This document shows, in pieces, positions 48,701-61,169 of a stretch of 64,000 bases of DNA. The translations under genes were made by a program, and so were the position numbers. Each line of letters starts with the position of its first letter. The first letter of the stretch is position 1. Source of the DNA: Neocallimastix lanati (nom. inval.) (Eukaryota; Neocallimastigomycota; Neocallimastigomycetes; Neocallimastigales; Neocallimastigaceae); the NCBI GenBank assembly GCA_016946835.1, contig JACVTC010000045.1, positions 404,501-468,500 on the forward strand, written 5' to 3'. The notes below the pieces were generated by a model that worked only from the letters and a program-made list of their open reading frames with translations, was not told the DNA's origin and searched no databases.

Positions 48701-49458
48701 AATTAGTATCAGTCTTTACATAACCATAGGTTCTCTTACATGTCACCGTACCATTTTCAACGCAATTGAAAAGAACAATGGTGGCTAAATTTTCAAGTGC
48801 ACCAGTCGTTACTGCTTCAGCTTTTGTTGTAAAATCAAATATTTTAACACCAGCTGTTAAGGTTATTGCTGCTGCAGTTGTGCAAGCGCCATCTTCATCC
48901 AATGTGAAAATTTTGTTATCTTTATAGCAATATTTGCTTGCCGCTTCAGCGGAATTGCAATTTTGAATCGTTGCACTTGAACATTCCCTTAAATCTGTAA
49001 ATTGGTTTAAAATATAATAAATATTTTTTTTATATTTTAATTAACCGTTTATAAAAAAATTTTTTTTGGTTTAATTTACCTGTAGTTGCAGTCACCGGTT
49101 CTGCTTTAGTAAGGCTAATATTTCTAAGTAATAGGACAACAACAAGACTAAAAATTGAATAATAAAAATAAGTAAATAAACGTTAATATGTTAATGATAT
49201 TTATTATTTAATTGCCAATTACTAATTATTATTTATGAATGAAGACTACTCTATTGTAATAATTTTAAATATTTTATTGATATTTATTTTGATCTTTTTT
49301 TTCTTTTACTACTGATAATGTATTTGGTTAATATTGTTTTATATCAATATTATTAATTGAATTTATATTTTTTTTTTGATTACTATTTATTAATATAAAT
49401 ATAACTAAAAGAAGAGTAAAATAAAATCATAAAGAAGTATTTACTTTAAAAGTCTCAT
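43212..49458 (-). CDS. Large secreted cysteine-rich repeat protein, 13 predicted exons
   Basis: Exons inferred from GT..AG sites and phase: 49458-49445, 49147-49080, 48994-48425, 48328-48197, 47998-47477, 47103-46972, 46753-46694, 46508-45885, 45701-45546, 45301-44780, 44384-44250, 44058-44029, 43840-43212. Exons 1-2 encode a signal peptide (MRLLNLVVVLLL). Exons 3-7 and 8-12 are two copies of one block: YCYKDNKI..LDEDGACTTA; a short Cys segment; VCTKDDGTNDG with paired Cys; TSTNVVGKGAEKCN; a small linker. Exons 5 and 10 are both 522 nt. Exon 13 has an acidic Glu/Asn run and a Cys-containing end (CNNGLCSEH). Style resembles the secreted Cys-repeat and scaffoldin-like proteins of anaerobic fungi (inference). 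The 7-8 junction spells TAG in phase; joining exon 5 to 8 spells GAG and gives about 1133 residues. Confidence 0.68.
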
Positions 49459-49459
49459 T

Positions 49460-51400
49460 ACAAACATTTAAAACAATTTATTTATTTTGTTTGTTTAATA
49501 AAAATTGTTAATAAAATAAAAGAAATTTTAATATATACAATATAATACAAAGATTATTATAATTTTTTTTTATATTTGTAATTTTTTTTTTTAATAAAAT
49601 AATTTATTATTTGGAATAATTAATTATTTTATTATTATTTTTGGTTTTTTAAAAAAGATTTGGAAATTTCGAATTAAATTAAATCCTTTTTATAAATTGA
49701 CTTAACTGGAATCTGATATATATTTTATATAAAAATTAAAATAGACAATAAATATTATTATAAAAAAATTATAAATAGAAATAAAATAATAAAATTATTA
49801 AAATTATAAAAAGTAAGTTTAAAATAAAAGTACTTAGAAAAGTTAATTTTGATATTTTAATAATGTCTCTTTACACCTTAATATTTTTTTATATCTTATT
49901 CTGGTAAAACATTTATTATTTTCTTTTTAATTTTAATTTACTATAATTTAGTTTAAATATATTTAATAATCTTATAAATTTCTATTTTTTTTATTAATGT
50001 TTATATTCAAGTGAATATTTAAAGTTTATTTTTTGGAATAAAATATAAATTATAAACAATGAAATGCATGAGACATTGTTATTAAATATAATCAAAAAAA
50101 AGTTTAAAATAAAATATTCATAAATGAAATAATGAAATTTATATATATATATTTATTTTATTAATTTTTTTACGTAAAATAACAAAATTTTAAATATATA
50201 AATAAAATTTTTATCTATTTCGAATTATAATAATTTTTTATATATTTTATTTACGTAGTTTAATCCACATTTTAGTTTAATTTTTATTATTTTTCACTTC
50301 TTTTAAATTCAAATTAAAGATTATTTAAATGAAATAGATATCTTCAATGTTAAATTCATTTTAGTATATATATTTTTATAGTAATAAAATTCTTGAAAAT
50401 TTAGTAATAATTTAAGAAAATTTTTTTTATTATTACTCCATTATAATAAAAGAAGTGTAACATTGTAACAAACAGGTTTAATTTTTAATAATAAATAAAT
50501 TACATGTCTTTCAGTAAAATATAAATGAAGACAATATAAAATATCATTTTAATGTTCAATTACCATAAATTATATAATATTTTTATTTTTAATTTTGTAC
50601 TTTTTTTTATAATAAAATAACAAAGTAATTAATAAATGAATAAATAAATAAAGTTTAAAGTTCCCAGTAATTCCAACAAAAAAATAAAGAAAAATTATTA
50701 TTTTAAAGAATTTATATTATTTTTTATAAAAAACTAAATTATGTATAATTAAAAAAATTTATTTTTTTTTTATTGCAAATAAAAAAATTTATTAATTATA
50801 AATAGATATTCTGTAGTAATATCAATTCAAAAATATTTTACATTTTATCTTAATTTCTTTAAATGGTATTTCATTTTGTCTTCAATATTATATTATAGAA
50901 AGACATATGTCTTTAAATAATATAATAATTAATAAAATTAAAATGTTACTATAATTTCTTTAAATAATGTATAAAGTTTATGAATTAAAAATTATATTAT
51001 TCAATTAGTATTCAATAAATTAACAATGTATTATTTTTTATTTATATAAATTTAATTTTTTATTTCGAATTAAAAAAAAAATAATAAAATAAAATACAAT
51101 GATTTTTGAATTATTTAAATGTAAAAAAATTATTCAAACATTTCGGTTTTAAACTAAGATTAATTCTACTTTTTCTTTTTCTATTTTTTTTTAATTCGCT
51201 TGAAATTGTATTAATATTGATATTTCAATTTTTTTTTTTTACTTTTTATTTCTTAGTTTATTTTTATATTATTTTTATAATTTTTTTTTAAATAAAGAAA
51301 ATTAAGTATTTAAAAATATTTATAATTAATTATACTTTTTTTAATTTATATAATTATCGTTTATATGGATTATTCTTTAGTGTATTTAAATATATTTCTA
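49460..51400. other. Gene-free A+T-rich stretch upstream of the secreted protein gene
   Basis: Holds the promoter side of the 13-exon gene, but I see no unambiguous TATA or other element in such A+T-rich sequence. No coding-like stretch. Confidence 0.4.
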
Positions 51401-51406
51401 ATTTTT

Positions 51407-51650
51407 CTAATTTTCTTTGACTTTTTTAACGTAATAGTGATTAATTCCTCCTAAATAAGAGGTTGAAGTAGAATCACATTTATATAAACTATATTCTTTT
51501 GGATCATCACGACTACCGCAAATTTGTCCATTTTCTCTTTTTTTCAATAGCAGTAGTTCTACTCTCAATTGAAATGGCATCATCATTAGTATAACTACGT
51601 CTGGCACGTTCTGTTTTAACATAAGAAATAAAAAGAAAAATTTTTATTAA
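51407..51650 (-). pseudogene. Terminal exon or fragment of another secreted-type gene
   Basis: The minus strand reads NGQICGSRDDPKEYSLYKCD then TSYLGGINHYYVKKVKEN and a stop, with better codon composition than its flanks. A possible acceptor (AAAACAG) lies at its 5' edge. The next sequence upstream is the G+C-richer retroelement block, so the rest of the gene is not visible here. It may be a gene interrupted by the retroelement, or a relic. Confidence 0.35.
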
Positions 51651-51715
51651 AAAGTTGAAAAAATTTTTTAATAATTTTTTATATTAATTTTTAAAAATTA
51701 ATCATATTTTAAAAG

Positions 51716-51848
51716 AGTGGGTAAACGCCGACGTGATCGACAACAATCCTCACTATGCAGAGTTGCTGAAGGATTACCAAGATTTTAGTTATAGCAATTT
51801 ATTGCTAACTTCGTCAACCATTAGTAGCTTGCTCCTTGGGAGAGGCCT
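51716..51848 (+). other. Short strip of retroelement internal sequence with polypurine tract
   Basis: Reads WVNADVIDNNPHYAELLKDY on the plus strand and ends with GGGAGAGG just before the family C LTR at 51849, as a 3' internal end would. It is more G+C-rich than the surroundings. Confidence 0.5.
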
Positions 51849-52385
51849 TGTAACAGATACATGGTAACATTAAGCCTATCCAATGATAGTTCTCTGATTA
51901 CGTTTACGTAATGTATCTATAAACAGTTAGCAATTACAGCTAATCAAATAAAATTTTTACTTTAATTTCGTATATTAAATTTTATTATATTATAGTTTAT
52001 TATATTAATAGTTATTTAGTTATAAATAGATTTATTAGTTGATTAGTAAATTAGTTTAAATTAAATTATTTACTAATCATTAAACTACTTGCATGTATAA
52101 AAATAACTGTACTTGTAACTGTAACGCACTAGCGTTACTATTAATGAAAATTGTTAAGGTAAATATTAATATTAATAAATAAAAATAATTATTAAATAAA
52201 TAAAATACCTAGTGTAAGTCCAGTAACTAATAACGAATAAAGTTATAAAGTGCTGCGCTATATTCTTAAGTGTTATAATAAATAATTATAATTTATTTTA
52301 GTGTTTATTTTTAACAACTCCAATAGAGAGGTGTTAAATTATCTTAGCTTTTAAAATTAGTTATTATTTTTTATTCTTAGTTACC
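51849..52385 (+). repeat. Family C LTR, plus orientation (left end repeat)
   Basis: Starts TGTAACAGATACATGG and shows AACAGTTAGCA, AGCGTTAC and GAGAGGTGTTAAATTATCT. It is the inverted copy of 56620-57138. A polypurine-like GGGAGAGG precedes it. Confidence 0.8.
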
Positions 52386-52399
52386 ATAAATCTAAGTAA

Positions 52400-55300
52400 C
52401 TAGCTTCACCATCTACATCATCAAATCCTACCAGTTGCTCAGGTTTTAAAAGGCTATGTTTATCAAATTCTATACCCCTCGGTTTTCTCAGTTTCTACTC
52501 TCGAAAGGGCATCAGCCTTACCATTCTTTTTCCCAGGTCTGTAAATTATTTCAAACCAGTACGTGGGGAATAGTTTTTGCCATCTTATCTGCCTAGGAGT
52601 TAGTATCTGGGGTTTAGTAGTGAACTACAGATTCCTGTGGACACTATATACAATAATCTTATGATTCGCACATTGAAGCAAGGGTCGCCATTCTGTAAAA
52701 GCAGTTTTAATGGCTAGTAATTCTTTTATTGTTATAGAATAATTAACTTCAGCCTGGATGAGCTTCTTTGAATAATAATATAAGAATGAAGAGTCCCGTC
52801 GTCTCCTTTTTGAGATAATACTCCTCCGATCGCGTAATTACTAGTATCACATTCAACGTAGAATTGCTTTTCGTGGTCAAGGTATGCTAGTACTTGCGGA
52901 GAGGTAAATATTTCTTTTAATTTATGGAACGCGGCTAATCCCTCTTCAGTATACTCAAATTTTTCCTTTTTCGAGGCCATCTTAAATAGAGGCTTGGCTA
53001 TTTCTGAAAAGTTTCTAATAAAATTCCGTTAGTAGTTGCAAAATCCTAAAAAGTTTTACATCTGTTTAATATTCTCAGGTTGTGACTATTCGACTTAAGT
53101 CTTTATCTTCTCTGGGTCAGTTTACATACCATCTTTACTGACCACATGGCCTAAAAATGAAATCTTAGGTTTGTGTAGCTCATACTTAGATATCTTAGCT
53201 ACAAGCTTATGTTTAATCAGCTTTTTCAAAATTGTAAGAACATACTGTACATGTCCCTCCATAGTTTTTGAATAGATTACGATATCGTCCAGGTATATCT
53301 GACAGTATTTGTCGATATCTTCACTAAAGGTATCTGTTAAGTCACCATAATGTTTATAAATTATCTCGCCTATCGATATGAGTTTCTCTAGCCCCACCTT
53401 CTTTATTGTTTCCTCTACAGAATACCATTGGATTAACATAGATAAAGGATCCCTCTTTTGGCTATTATTCAGCTCAACTTTTTCCGTAGGAATTTTATTA
53501 GTTTAACTCTCCTTTAGGTTTTTAGCTTCCTTAGCTCTTAACCAATCTACCCATCTATTGTATTCGACTAAATAATCATAGTAGTCTTCCGTATATTCTA
53601 TAACTCTTTCTCTGTACAAATGTCTTGTTAAATCATAGACGTTGTCTTTTATTTTCTGGTTATTTATAACCTGATTTATAAGTTGAGCTATTCTTTCGAT
53701 AGGTTTTGCTTCTTCTGGCTCAGCTTCTTCTTTCTCATTTATCTGTACCATGTAAATGCTTTCACCTTCACACTCTCCCGGTGAATCTACATCTGGTATT
53801 CATGACCTTTCGCTGTAAATCTTAAATACCTTTAATTGCTGATCAATGATTTCAATTTTCCTATATATGAGGTGTCTCTCCATGAATCTCGATCCTAATA
53901 TTATAATCCTTGGCATAACCTCAGCTAGCCTACATCTAGTGTTAAAGTCATACCATTTAACTTTACCCGTACACTTTTCGACAAGTTTAACTTTAATTTT
54001 GAACTCTTCTGTTACTTTCGGTATTAGCACTTTGCCAGCAGCAGTTGTAGATGTTAAGGGACGGTCTTCTATCTTGAATTTCATTTACTTAACTAACTGC
54101 CAATGGATCAAGTTGATCTATGATCCAGTATCGTACAGCACATTTAAAACTTGGAGCCCCTCTTTAGTACGAAGATTACTTATTTTGGCCTAAGGCACAA
54201 ATTCTTCGTACTCAGACCCGTCTTGCATCAGGAGTGCTGTTTTGGGAATTGGATTATTACTACTGGTACGTGAGTCCTTATAATAATTTTGCTTTTCGCT
54301 TGGTCTCGTACCGAAATCCTTACCACTATTGTAGTTATAATTATCCTTCTTATTTTTATCGTAAGTATTTTGTTTGGTAGGCTTTCTCCTACTAAAATCT
54401 CATTTATCGCCTAGGATGATTGTCGCCGTTCCTCCTACTCTTGGCTTCTATATCCTTGGAGTGTCTTTGTAGTCAGCGGGGAAAGTATCGCATCTTCTTA
54501 AGCATGTTACATAATCTTCTAAGGTTTGCTTTTCTGAAGCTAGGTCATAGAAGGCTTCATGAACTGAAGGTCTTACTTGTTGTACGAGCAGTAATCGTTT
54601 TATTTCATCCGACAATTGAAGTATTCTGCTTAATCTGTTAAACTCTGAGAGGTACTCATAGGCTTTACCCCACTCGTGCCTAAGTTTTAGCTTCGCTGTT
54701 TTAACTTTCTCCAGGGTTCGTTCTCTTTTAAATTCTTTCAGAAACCTATCCATCAGTCTTTGAGGTTATGGATTATCCCTTTATTTGAATACTTCGTCCA
54801 TTTGGAACGACTTCATAGCAGTTCTTTGTAAGTGATCCTCAATAAAGTACAACATCGCCATGGGTTCGCTTTGGAAATACATCTGGTGTCTACCGAAGTA
54901 CCTTTTTAACCTGTCAATGAATGACTCTACATCCCCGGTTTCACCATTGAACATTGGGATGTCTCTTTCATACTCCGCAGGGTACGCATCAGTCATCATC
55001 ACATCTTCGTTAGTATAGGCGCCGTCGGTAGGTGATAAGTTCTATATCTTACTTCCATTGTATCTATATGTAGTGAGAAGGGGTTTACCTGTCGACGCCT
55101 GAGCCTCTTTTTGGGCTTCCCACGCCAGCTTTCCCAATCGCTCGATCTCGTGCTGTTGCGCATGATTAACAGCCATTAACTTTTCAATCTTTTCTCCGAG
55201 CCCTTGGAGATGTACTCTCTCTCTTTCTTGGTTCACATCCAAGAGTTCCTCAATCTGACATATTTTTTGACCTTTCTCCTCTAGGTCTTATTGAAATTGC

Positions 55301-55920
55301 TTGCCTTTTATCTGGTCCTCATCCAGATAGGTTTCAATCTTCTTATGCACTGCAGCTTCTTTGCCTTTATTTTCAGCTATCTGCTGATTCAAAAACTCTC
55401 GAACTTTTTGAAGCTCCAGTACACTAGCTTGGCTACTAGTATCCTCCTCATCTACCCTTCTCTTAACCTTACCAAATCGTTGGTCTACGACTGGGATAAA
55501 ATTACTAAGTTCGGCCTCAATTTTAGCAAACCTAATTTTACTCTGTGTTTGCATCAGTTCAATCATAGCAGCCGTCTGTTGCTGAGTACTGATCATCATG
55601 ATCCTAAACTACTCCATCTGCTTACTCAGCAAATCAACAAAGTCCATAGCCTAAGCATTGTTATTCTTGCTTGAACTCTCCCCTTGGATAGTTCCTGGAT
55701 TACTAGCTTCAGGTTTATTAGCCTCGAGCTTGCTAGTCTCAGGCGCCGCAGTTGGTTTGGGTTTAGATTCTGCTGGCTTCTCAGGAATACTGGTAGTTTT
55801 CTTGTCTCCTGTATTTTAGCGTGGAACTACCCACCGAACTCTTAAATAAACCACTTCGTATGGTTTTCCCAGTATTTTCAGGTGCTTTGGTATTTTTGTT
55901 CTTTTTATCCATTTACATAG
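52400..55920 (-). mobile_element. Broken Ty3/gypsy fossil (gag, protease, RT, RNase H), family C
   Basis: On the minus strand, in order: a gag-like region about 55920-54400 with a coiled-coil segment (LQGLGEKIEKLMAVNHAQQH) and a capsid-like segment (ERDIPMFNGETGDVESFIDR; YLSEFNRLSRILQLSDEIKR); a protease-like region about 54090-53500; RT about 53440-53100 with the YLDD box (CQIYLDDIVIYSK) and ISFLGHVVSKDGM; and RNase H about 52980-52430 ([34 protein letters not shown]). No integrase is seen. Many breaks; the copy is old. Its composition is clearly richer in G+C than the family A element. Confidence 0.8.
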
Positions 55921-56619
55921 ATAGAAATTTATTTAACTTATATTAATTTGTTCATTTAATTAATATTTATTTGAATAAATATAAATCCGTTCACTTATTT
56001 AAATTTATTTAATTGATATATATTTGTTCACTTAATTTTTTAGTAATAAAAATAATAAAAGAAATAAAAAAAAAATTTTTTTTTTGAGAAATTAAATATA
56101 TAAAAATTATTAATTTAAATAAATTATTATTTAAAAAATTTTTCTTTCGCTTCCCGAGTCACTACAAATATAAATTTATATAAAAAATGACCCCCCAGAT
56201 AGCAAAAAAGAATTTTATTTAGTAGTACTAAATTTTTATTAATTAAAAATCGGTACTACCCAAATTTTTAAATTTTTAATTTAAATAATGGTTTTAAACT
56301 AAATTATTAATAAATAAAATTTCGGATATACGAATTTTTTTTAAATCTAAATTTTTAAATTTTTGATCAAAATTTTAATTTAAAGCCAAAAAAATTTTTT
56401 TGAAAACATTTGTGGCTTATTTGCTACGTATTGTTGCGTAAATTTTTTATCAAAAAAGTAAACAAAGAAAATAAATAAACTTTTAATCTAATATTAAAGG
56501 TACTAAGACTTATTATTTTTATTTTGTAAAAATCAAATTATTTTATCAATTAAATTATTACTTAGCGTTTAAATTTTATTGTAAAAGGTAAGTTTAGTAT
56601 TAACTAATATAACGAATAA
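55921..56619. other. Leader between the gag relic and the right LTR
   Basis: A+T-rich sequence with one G-run complement (CCCCCC at about 56192-56197). I see no convincing primer-binding site or gene. Confidence 0.35.
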
Positions 56620-57138
56620 TAATTATTTTAAAGGCTAAGATAATCTACACCTCTCTATTCGAGTTGTACTAAGAAAAAGTTTATTATTCTTTAATAAATA
56701 ATACTAATTCAACACTTAATTATATAAGGCAACACTATTTACTTTAACCGTTAATAGGAGGTTGAGTTTATACTAAGTATTTATAATATATTAATTTAAT
56801 TATTCATTTTTATTTAATAATAAAATATTTTTGTTACAACAATTTACGTTAATAGTAACGCTAGCGCGTTACAGTTACAAGTACAGTTATTTTTATATGT
56901 TCAAATAATTTAATAATTAGTAAATAATTTAATTTAACCTGATTTACTAATCAACTAATAAAACTATATATAACTAAATAACTATTAATAAAATAAACTA
57001 TAAAATAATAAAATTTAATGTACGAAATTAAAGTAAAGATTTTATTTGATTAGCTATAAGTGCTAACTGTTTATAGATACATTACGTAACCAAAGAACTA
57101 TCATTGGATAGGCTTATTGTTACCATGTATCTGTTACA
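56620..57138 (-). repeat. Family C LTR, minus orientation (right end repeat)
   Basis: On the minus strand it starts TGTAACAGATACATGGTAAC at 57138 and contains CTCGAATAGAGAGGTG. It has the expected orientation for a 5' LTR of the minus-strand gag-pol fossil, whereas the left repeat is reversed. Confidence 0.8.
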
Positions 57139-57144
57139 ACAGAT

Positions 57145-59315
57145 TTTAGTATTCGTTACACTGAATATCGAAATTTCATCATGTTGAAAATTTAAACATC
57201 ATTGAATTCTTAATTATAAATTAGTTTTTATTGCTTTAAAGATTAATTATCTAAACTTTAAAAATATAATTTATTATATAAATTTTCATAATGATAATTT
57301 CAAATTATATTATAAATTCTAAATATCAATTATCAACAAGTAAATGTTTCATTAAAGTTTTATTTTAAAATTTTTTTTCAAAACTTTAAGAAATAATTTT
57401 AGTTTATTTTTTTTTTTTTTGAATCATTAATATGCATTTGATACATTTGATTTGCTTTGTTAAAGAATTTAAATAGATATTATTAATTAAAGTTTAGTAA
57501 TATAATTAATTATACAATTAATAGATCAAATTTTATTTGTTTTATTTTAATTATAAAACTTTAATTATTATTATTCGTATTGATAAATTGATTTAAAAAA
57601 AATATGCATTTTTAATTTTAATTGGAAAGATAAATATATTTATTAAAGTTTAATAATGCTTAATTCTGTTGGCTATTGATTTATCAATTAATATAATTTA
57701 TTATATTTAAAATTCTCATTTGAATTTTTATTTATATTTGACTTTATAAAATTGAAATTTATATTACATTATATGTTATGATACGAAACTTCAATTAATA
57801 AAGTATTGATATTATTTAATTTATTAATAATTTTGATTTAATAAAATTTTGATTATTACTTTTCTTCAATTTATTAATTTTTACTTATTGATTTATTCCA
57901 TAATTTCGTTTTAATGTATTTAATAAAATATGTATAACATTATTTATTTAAAATTTTATTTAATAAAAAAAAACTTGTTATTAATTTTTTTTAAATATAA
58001 AATAATAGTCTTTTAAGTCATCAAGAATAAGAATAATCAATAAAAAAAAACCTATTTATTTATGTTAATTAATAATAACTATTTTTAACTATATATTGTT
58101 GAAGCACATAAAATAAAAAATTATCAACTAATCTTTACAGAGACAAATAAAAATGTTTATATAAATTAGCATTAATATTAACATTAATATATAATATAAA
58201 CATAAATTTTTTTATATAAATAAATATATAATTAATATAATAATAAAAATTATTAAATATTAAATAATATATTCTCACACATATAATTCAAAACATATAA
58301 AAATTTTTATACCAATATAATATGAATTAACTTAATTTTTAATATACAATAAAATACCACCAAGAAAAATTATTAATTATTAACTTTGAAACTAGGAATA
58401 ATCCACAGAAAATAATAATAATAATAGAAGTTTTAATTATTAAAGTTTTACACGAAAACTTTAACAAATAATGTTAAACAAATAAATTAAAATTTGAGTA
58501 TCCGAGAAATTAATTTAATAAAACTTTTATAATATAAAATTTTAATTTATTATAATATTCATTTTTATTTTAATACATTTCAAATTTTAATTTATAATAA
58601 TTTTAAAATGTTCAATTTTATCAATCCATTAAAAATAATATTAATGTTTTATTAAATGAAAATAAAATTAAATTCAATCCAATCCATAATATAAATTTCT
58701 TTATTTTTGATAAATTTTATTCAATAATATTTAATCCAATCTTAAGGAAATATCCTAATAATCCAATATTAATTCGTGGTGACCATATCGTAAGAAAACA
58801 ATGATGTATAAAAATGTTTTTAGAAGAAAATAAAAAAATATCCTAATAATATAATTTTTGGTACTTCAAATCAATAATTAACACCTGAATATAAATGGAA
58901 ATCATATTAATATTTATATATAAAATTAGAAGTAGGTGAATTGTTCTATTATATAAAATTAATAAAAAATAAAAACACACATTATTTAAATACAGTTATA
59001 TTCAATACGCTTAATATAATCTATATATAAAAAAATAAAAAAAAAATTATATTATTATATATGTAATAATCAACAATAAACCAATATTATAAATTATATA
59101 TTTTTATTGTTTTTGTAAATTATTTTATTTATTTTCGGGAAAATTTAAAAATAATAATTATAAATAATCTGACAAAACAAGACAAACCTAAAAAAAAAAT
59201 AGAAATATAAAACTAAATTATAAAATGAATATAAATATATAAATAAAAATAAGAATTCTATTTTTTTAAAAAAAAAATTTTTTAGAAGTTAAAAAAAAAA
59301 AATAAAAAATAATTA
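57145..59315. other. Gene-free A+T-rich stretch
   Basis: No coding-like stretch, RNA gene or named repeat recognised. A slightly less A/T-biased patch near 58770-58800 is too short to call. Confidence 0.4.
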
Positions 59316-59318
59316 GAA

Positions 59319-60066
59319 ATGGTTGAATCTAATATTTATTTTTAGTTTAACTTGGTTTAATCAAGCTTTTAAAGAACAAGTTAACGCATAATTTGGCTTT
59401 TTTTAACCAGTTAAAACTATTGATCCAAAGGTTGATACCGCTATTGATAAACTTAATAGATTAAAGAAATATATCAAACAAACTGAAGACAATGTTAAAA
59501 AGATGATTAATTGAATGAAAATTACCATGAATGCACAAAAGCAATTTGCCTTTGTTTCTAAAGATGCAAAATTAAAAGGAGATAAAGTTGTTTTAAAACA
59601 AAAATTAAATCTTGTTAGTGATTCTTTAAGTTCAAATTCTAAGGATATTGAATGCTTATATTTAACAGCTCTGGAAAACTCCATAAATAGTTAAAAACTT
59701 TATTAGATAAACGTTCTTAGATAAGGCTATTCGTCATGCCGAAGGTTCTGTTTACAATTATAATACTGTTCGTATTGAAATGGATATTACCACTCAAATG
59801 ATTGTTCAAACTAAACAAAAATTAAGTAATGAAATAAATGGTAGTCAGGAATATAGACAGGTTACCTTAATATTAAGGGAACATGAACAATTCTATAAAA
59901 TAAAGTAGGATAAATATGAATTTTTATGTGAAGAAGTTATTCAAAGTTTGAATTATTAGAAACTAAGTGTAAGGATGATATATCATATTACCTTCAATCT
60001 GTGTATGATTCTATGAATATTTTCTATCATCAAACAGTAAAATATTTCCCAGAAAGTGATTCATAA
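59319..60066 (+). pseudogene. Decayed host gene, BAR-like coiled-coil protein
   Basis: Conceptual translation in pieces gives a long charged helix pattern: LTWFNQAFKEQVNA, IDPKVDTAIDKLNRLKKYIK, MNAQKQFAFVSKDAKLKGDK, NYNTVRIEMDITTQMIVQTK and EFLCEEVIQSLN, ending YFPESDS. The pattern is like BAR-domain proteins that bind curved membranes. There are at least three in-frame stops before 59520 (TAA, TAA, TGA), a frame change near 59690, a TAG near 59908 and another shift near 59955. Two or three of the stops fall where Gln codons would suit, suggesting C-to-T decay. Just downstream is Asn-rich A+T sequence. BAR assignment is by helical pattern only. Confidence 0.5.
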
Positions 60067-60375
60067 AATTATAATTAAAAAAATTAATAATAATAATAAT
60101 AAAATAAGATAAAAAGACATAATAATAATTTAAGTAAAGAAAGATTAATTGATAATAGTAATGATAAAAAAAAAAAATAACACTAAACCAATTTGAAGGT
60201 AAGAGGAAATATATATATATAATTTATTAAATTTATAAATAATATCAAAATAACTTATTTCTATATACTTTCTAATATGTTAATTGTATTAGGATTAAAA
60301 ATAAAAATATTATTTAATAATATAATACATTTGCCACATTTCTACTCAACTCTAACTTTCACTCAAAGTTAGATT

Positions 60376-60592
60376 TGAGGGGGAATGTTAGAAACAAAAA
60401 TGTAAAGATTTATAATTATTAATTAAAGGATAATGTTATATATATATTAATATATTAGTGTAAGGTATGTGACCAATAATAATAACAGGCCACATTTTAT
60501 GTTTAATATAAATACTATCAAAATGTACAAAATTATATAAATATACTATTCTTTATTCTTACGTAATAAACAAGTAATTCCTACTTTTCACA
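60376..60592 (+). mobile_element. Ty1/copia 3' LTR relic with polypurine tract
   Basis: GAGGGGGAA precedes TGTTAGAAAC, the classic copia layout of tract plus LTR start. The LTR is about 207 bp, with ATGTGACCAATAATAATAA and a TATA-like AATATAAATAC, and ends TTTTCACA. It matches the relic at 28738-28947. Confidence 0.65.
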
Positions 60593-60959
60593 AATATAAT
60601 TATAATTATAAAATTATATATTTATATTTTTAATAAAGAACATATTAAAATATACAAAAAAAAATTAAAATAAAAAATTAAAATAAAGTTATTTTCATTC
60701 AAGATTTAAATTTTTATTATTCATAAAGTATTAAAAAAATAAGAAATAAAATACTAAATAGAAAATTAAGTTGTAAATAAATGTTTAATAAATACTTCCT
60801 TCTATTGGACCCAGTCACTATAAAATCTACATTGTAAATATTATTTGTGAATTGGTATTGGTAGTTATACCAAATATTAGGAAGGATTTCTTAGTTAAAG
60901 TAAATGCCATAATAATACAGAAAATAATAATATAGTATTAAGATAATTATAATAGTAAA

Positions 60960-61165
60960 ATATATATTACTGTAAATTAAACAAGGAATTGTTTACCCTA
61001 AAGCAAGCAGGAGGAAAGAGGAATGAAAATTTGAATGACATATTGCTAGTAATTAAATTCAGAAGCCTAAAATGTGAACTTTTTATCTATGTTAAAGAAG
61101 GACACATTTAAAATACTGAATGCGACATTGCTCTATACACTAACGATATATTGATAGTTCGTAAT
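60960..61165 (+). mobile_element. Ty1/copia reverse transcriptase relic
   Basis: The plus strand reads LKQAGGEWNENLNDILL, LKCEPFIYVKEGHI and ALYTNDILIV in order, matching the copia RT blocks LYGLKQ..W, CE.C.Y and YVDDIL(I). It is short, old and broken, with no other copia domain recognisable around it. Confidence 0.7.
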
Positions 61166-61169
61166 GAAA

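Noticed and set aside
53846-55674. Plus-strand frames of 73-127 residues
   Set aside because: Shadows of the minus-strand gypsy fossil, whose gag and protease features are recognisable on the other strand.
51849-57138. DIRS-type element, because of its inverted end repeats
   Set aside because: RT and RNase H blocks are of Ty3/gypsy type and no tyrosine recombinase is visible; facing repeats are better explained by two opposite insertions.
59403-59684. 93-residue minus-strand frame
   Set aside because: Shadow of the decayed plus-strand BAR-like gene, which has the helical pattern.
59319-60066. Reassigned stop codons (TAA/TAG read as Gln)
   Set aside because: The Stealth, Mutator transposase and secreted genes all end in TAA and have no internal stops, so the standard code fits.
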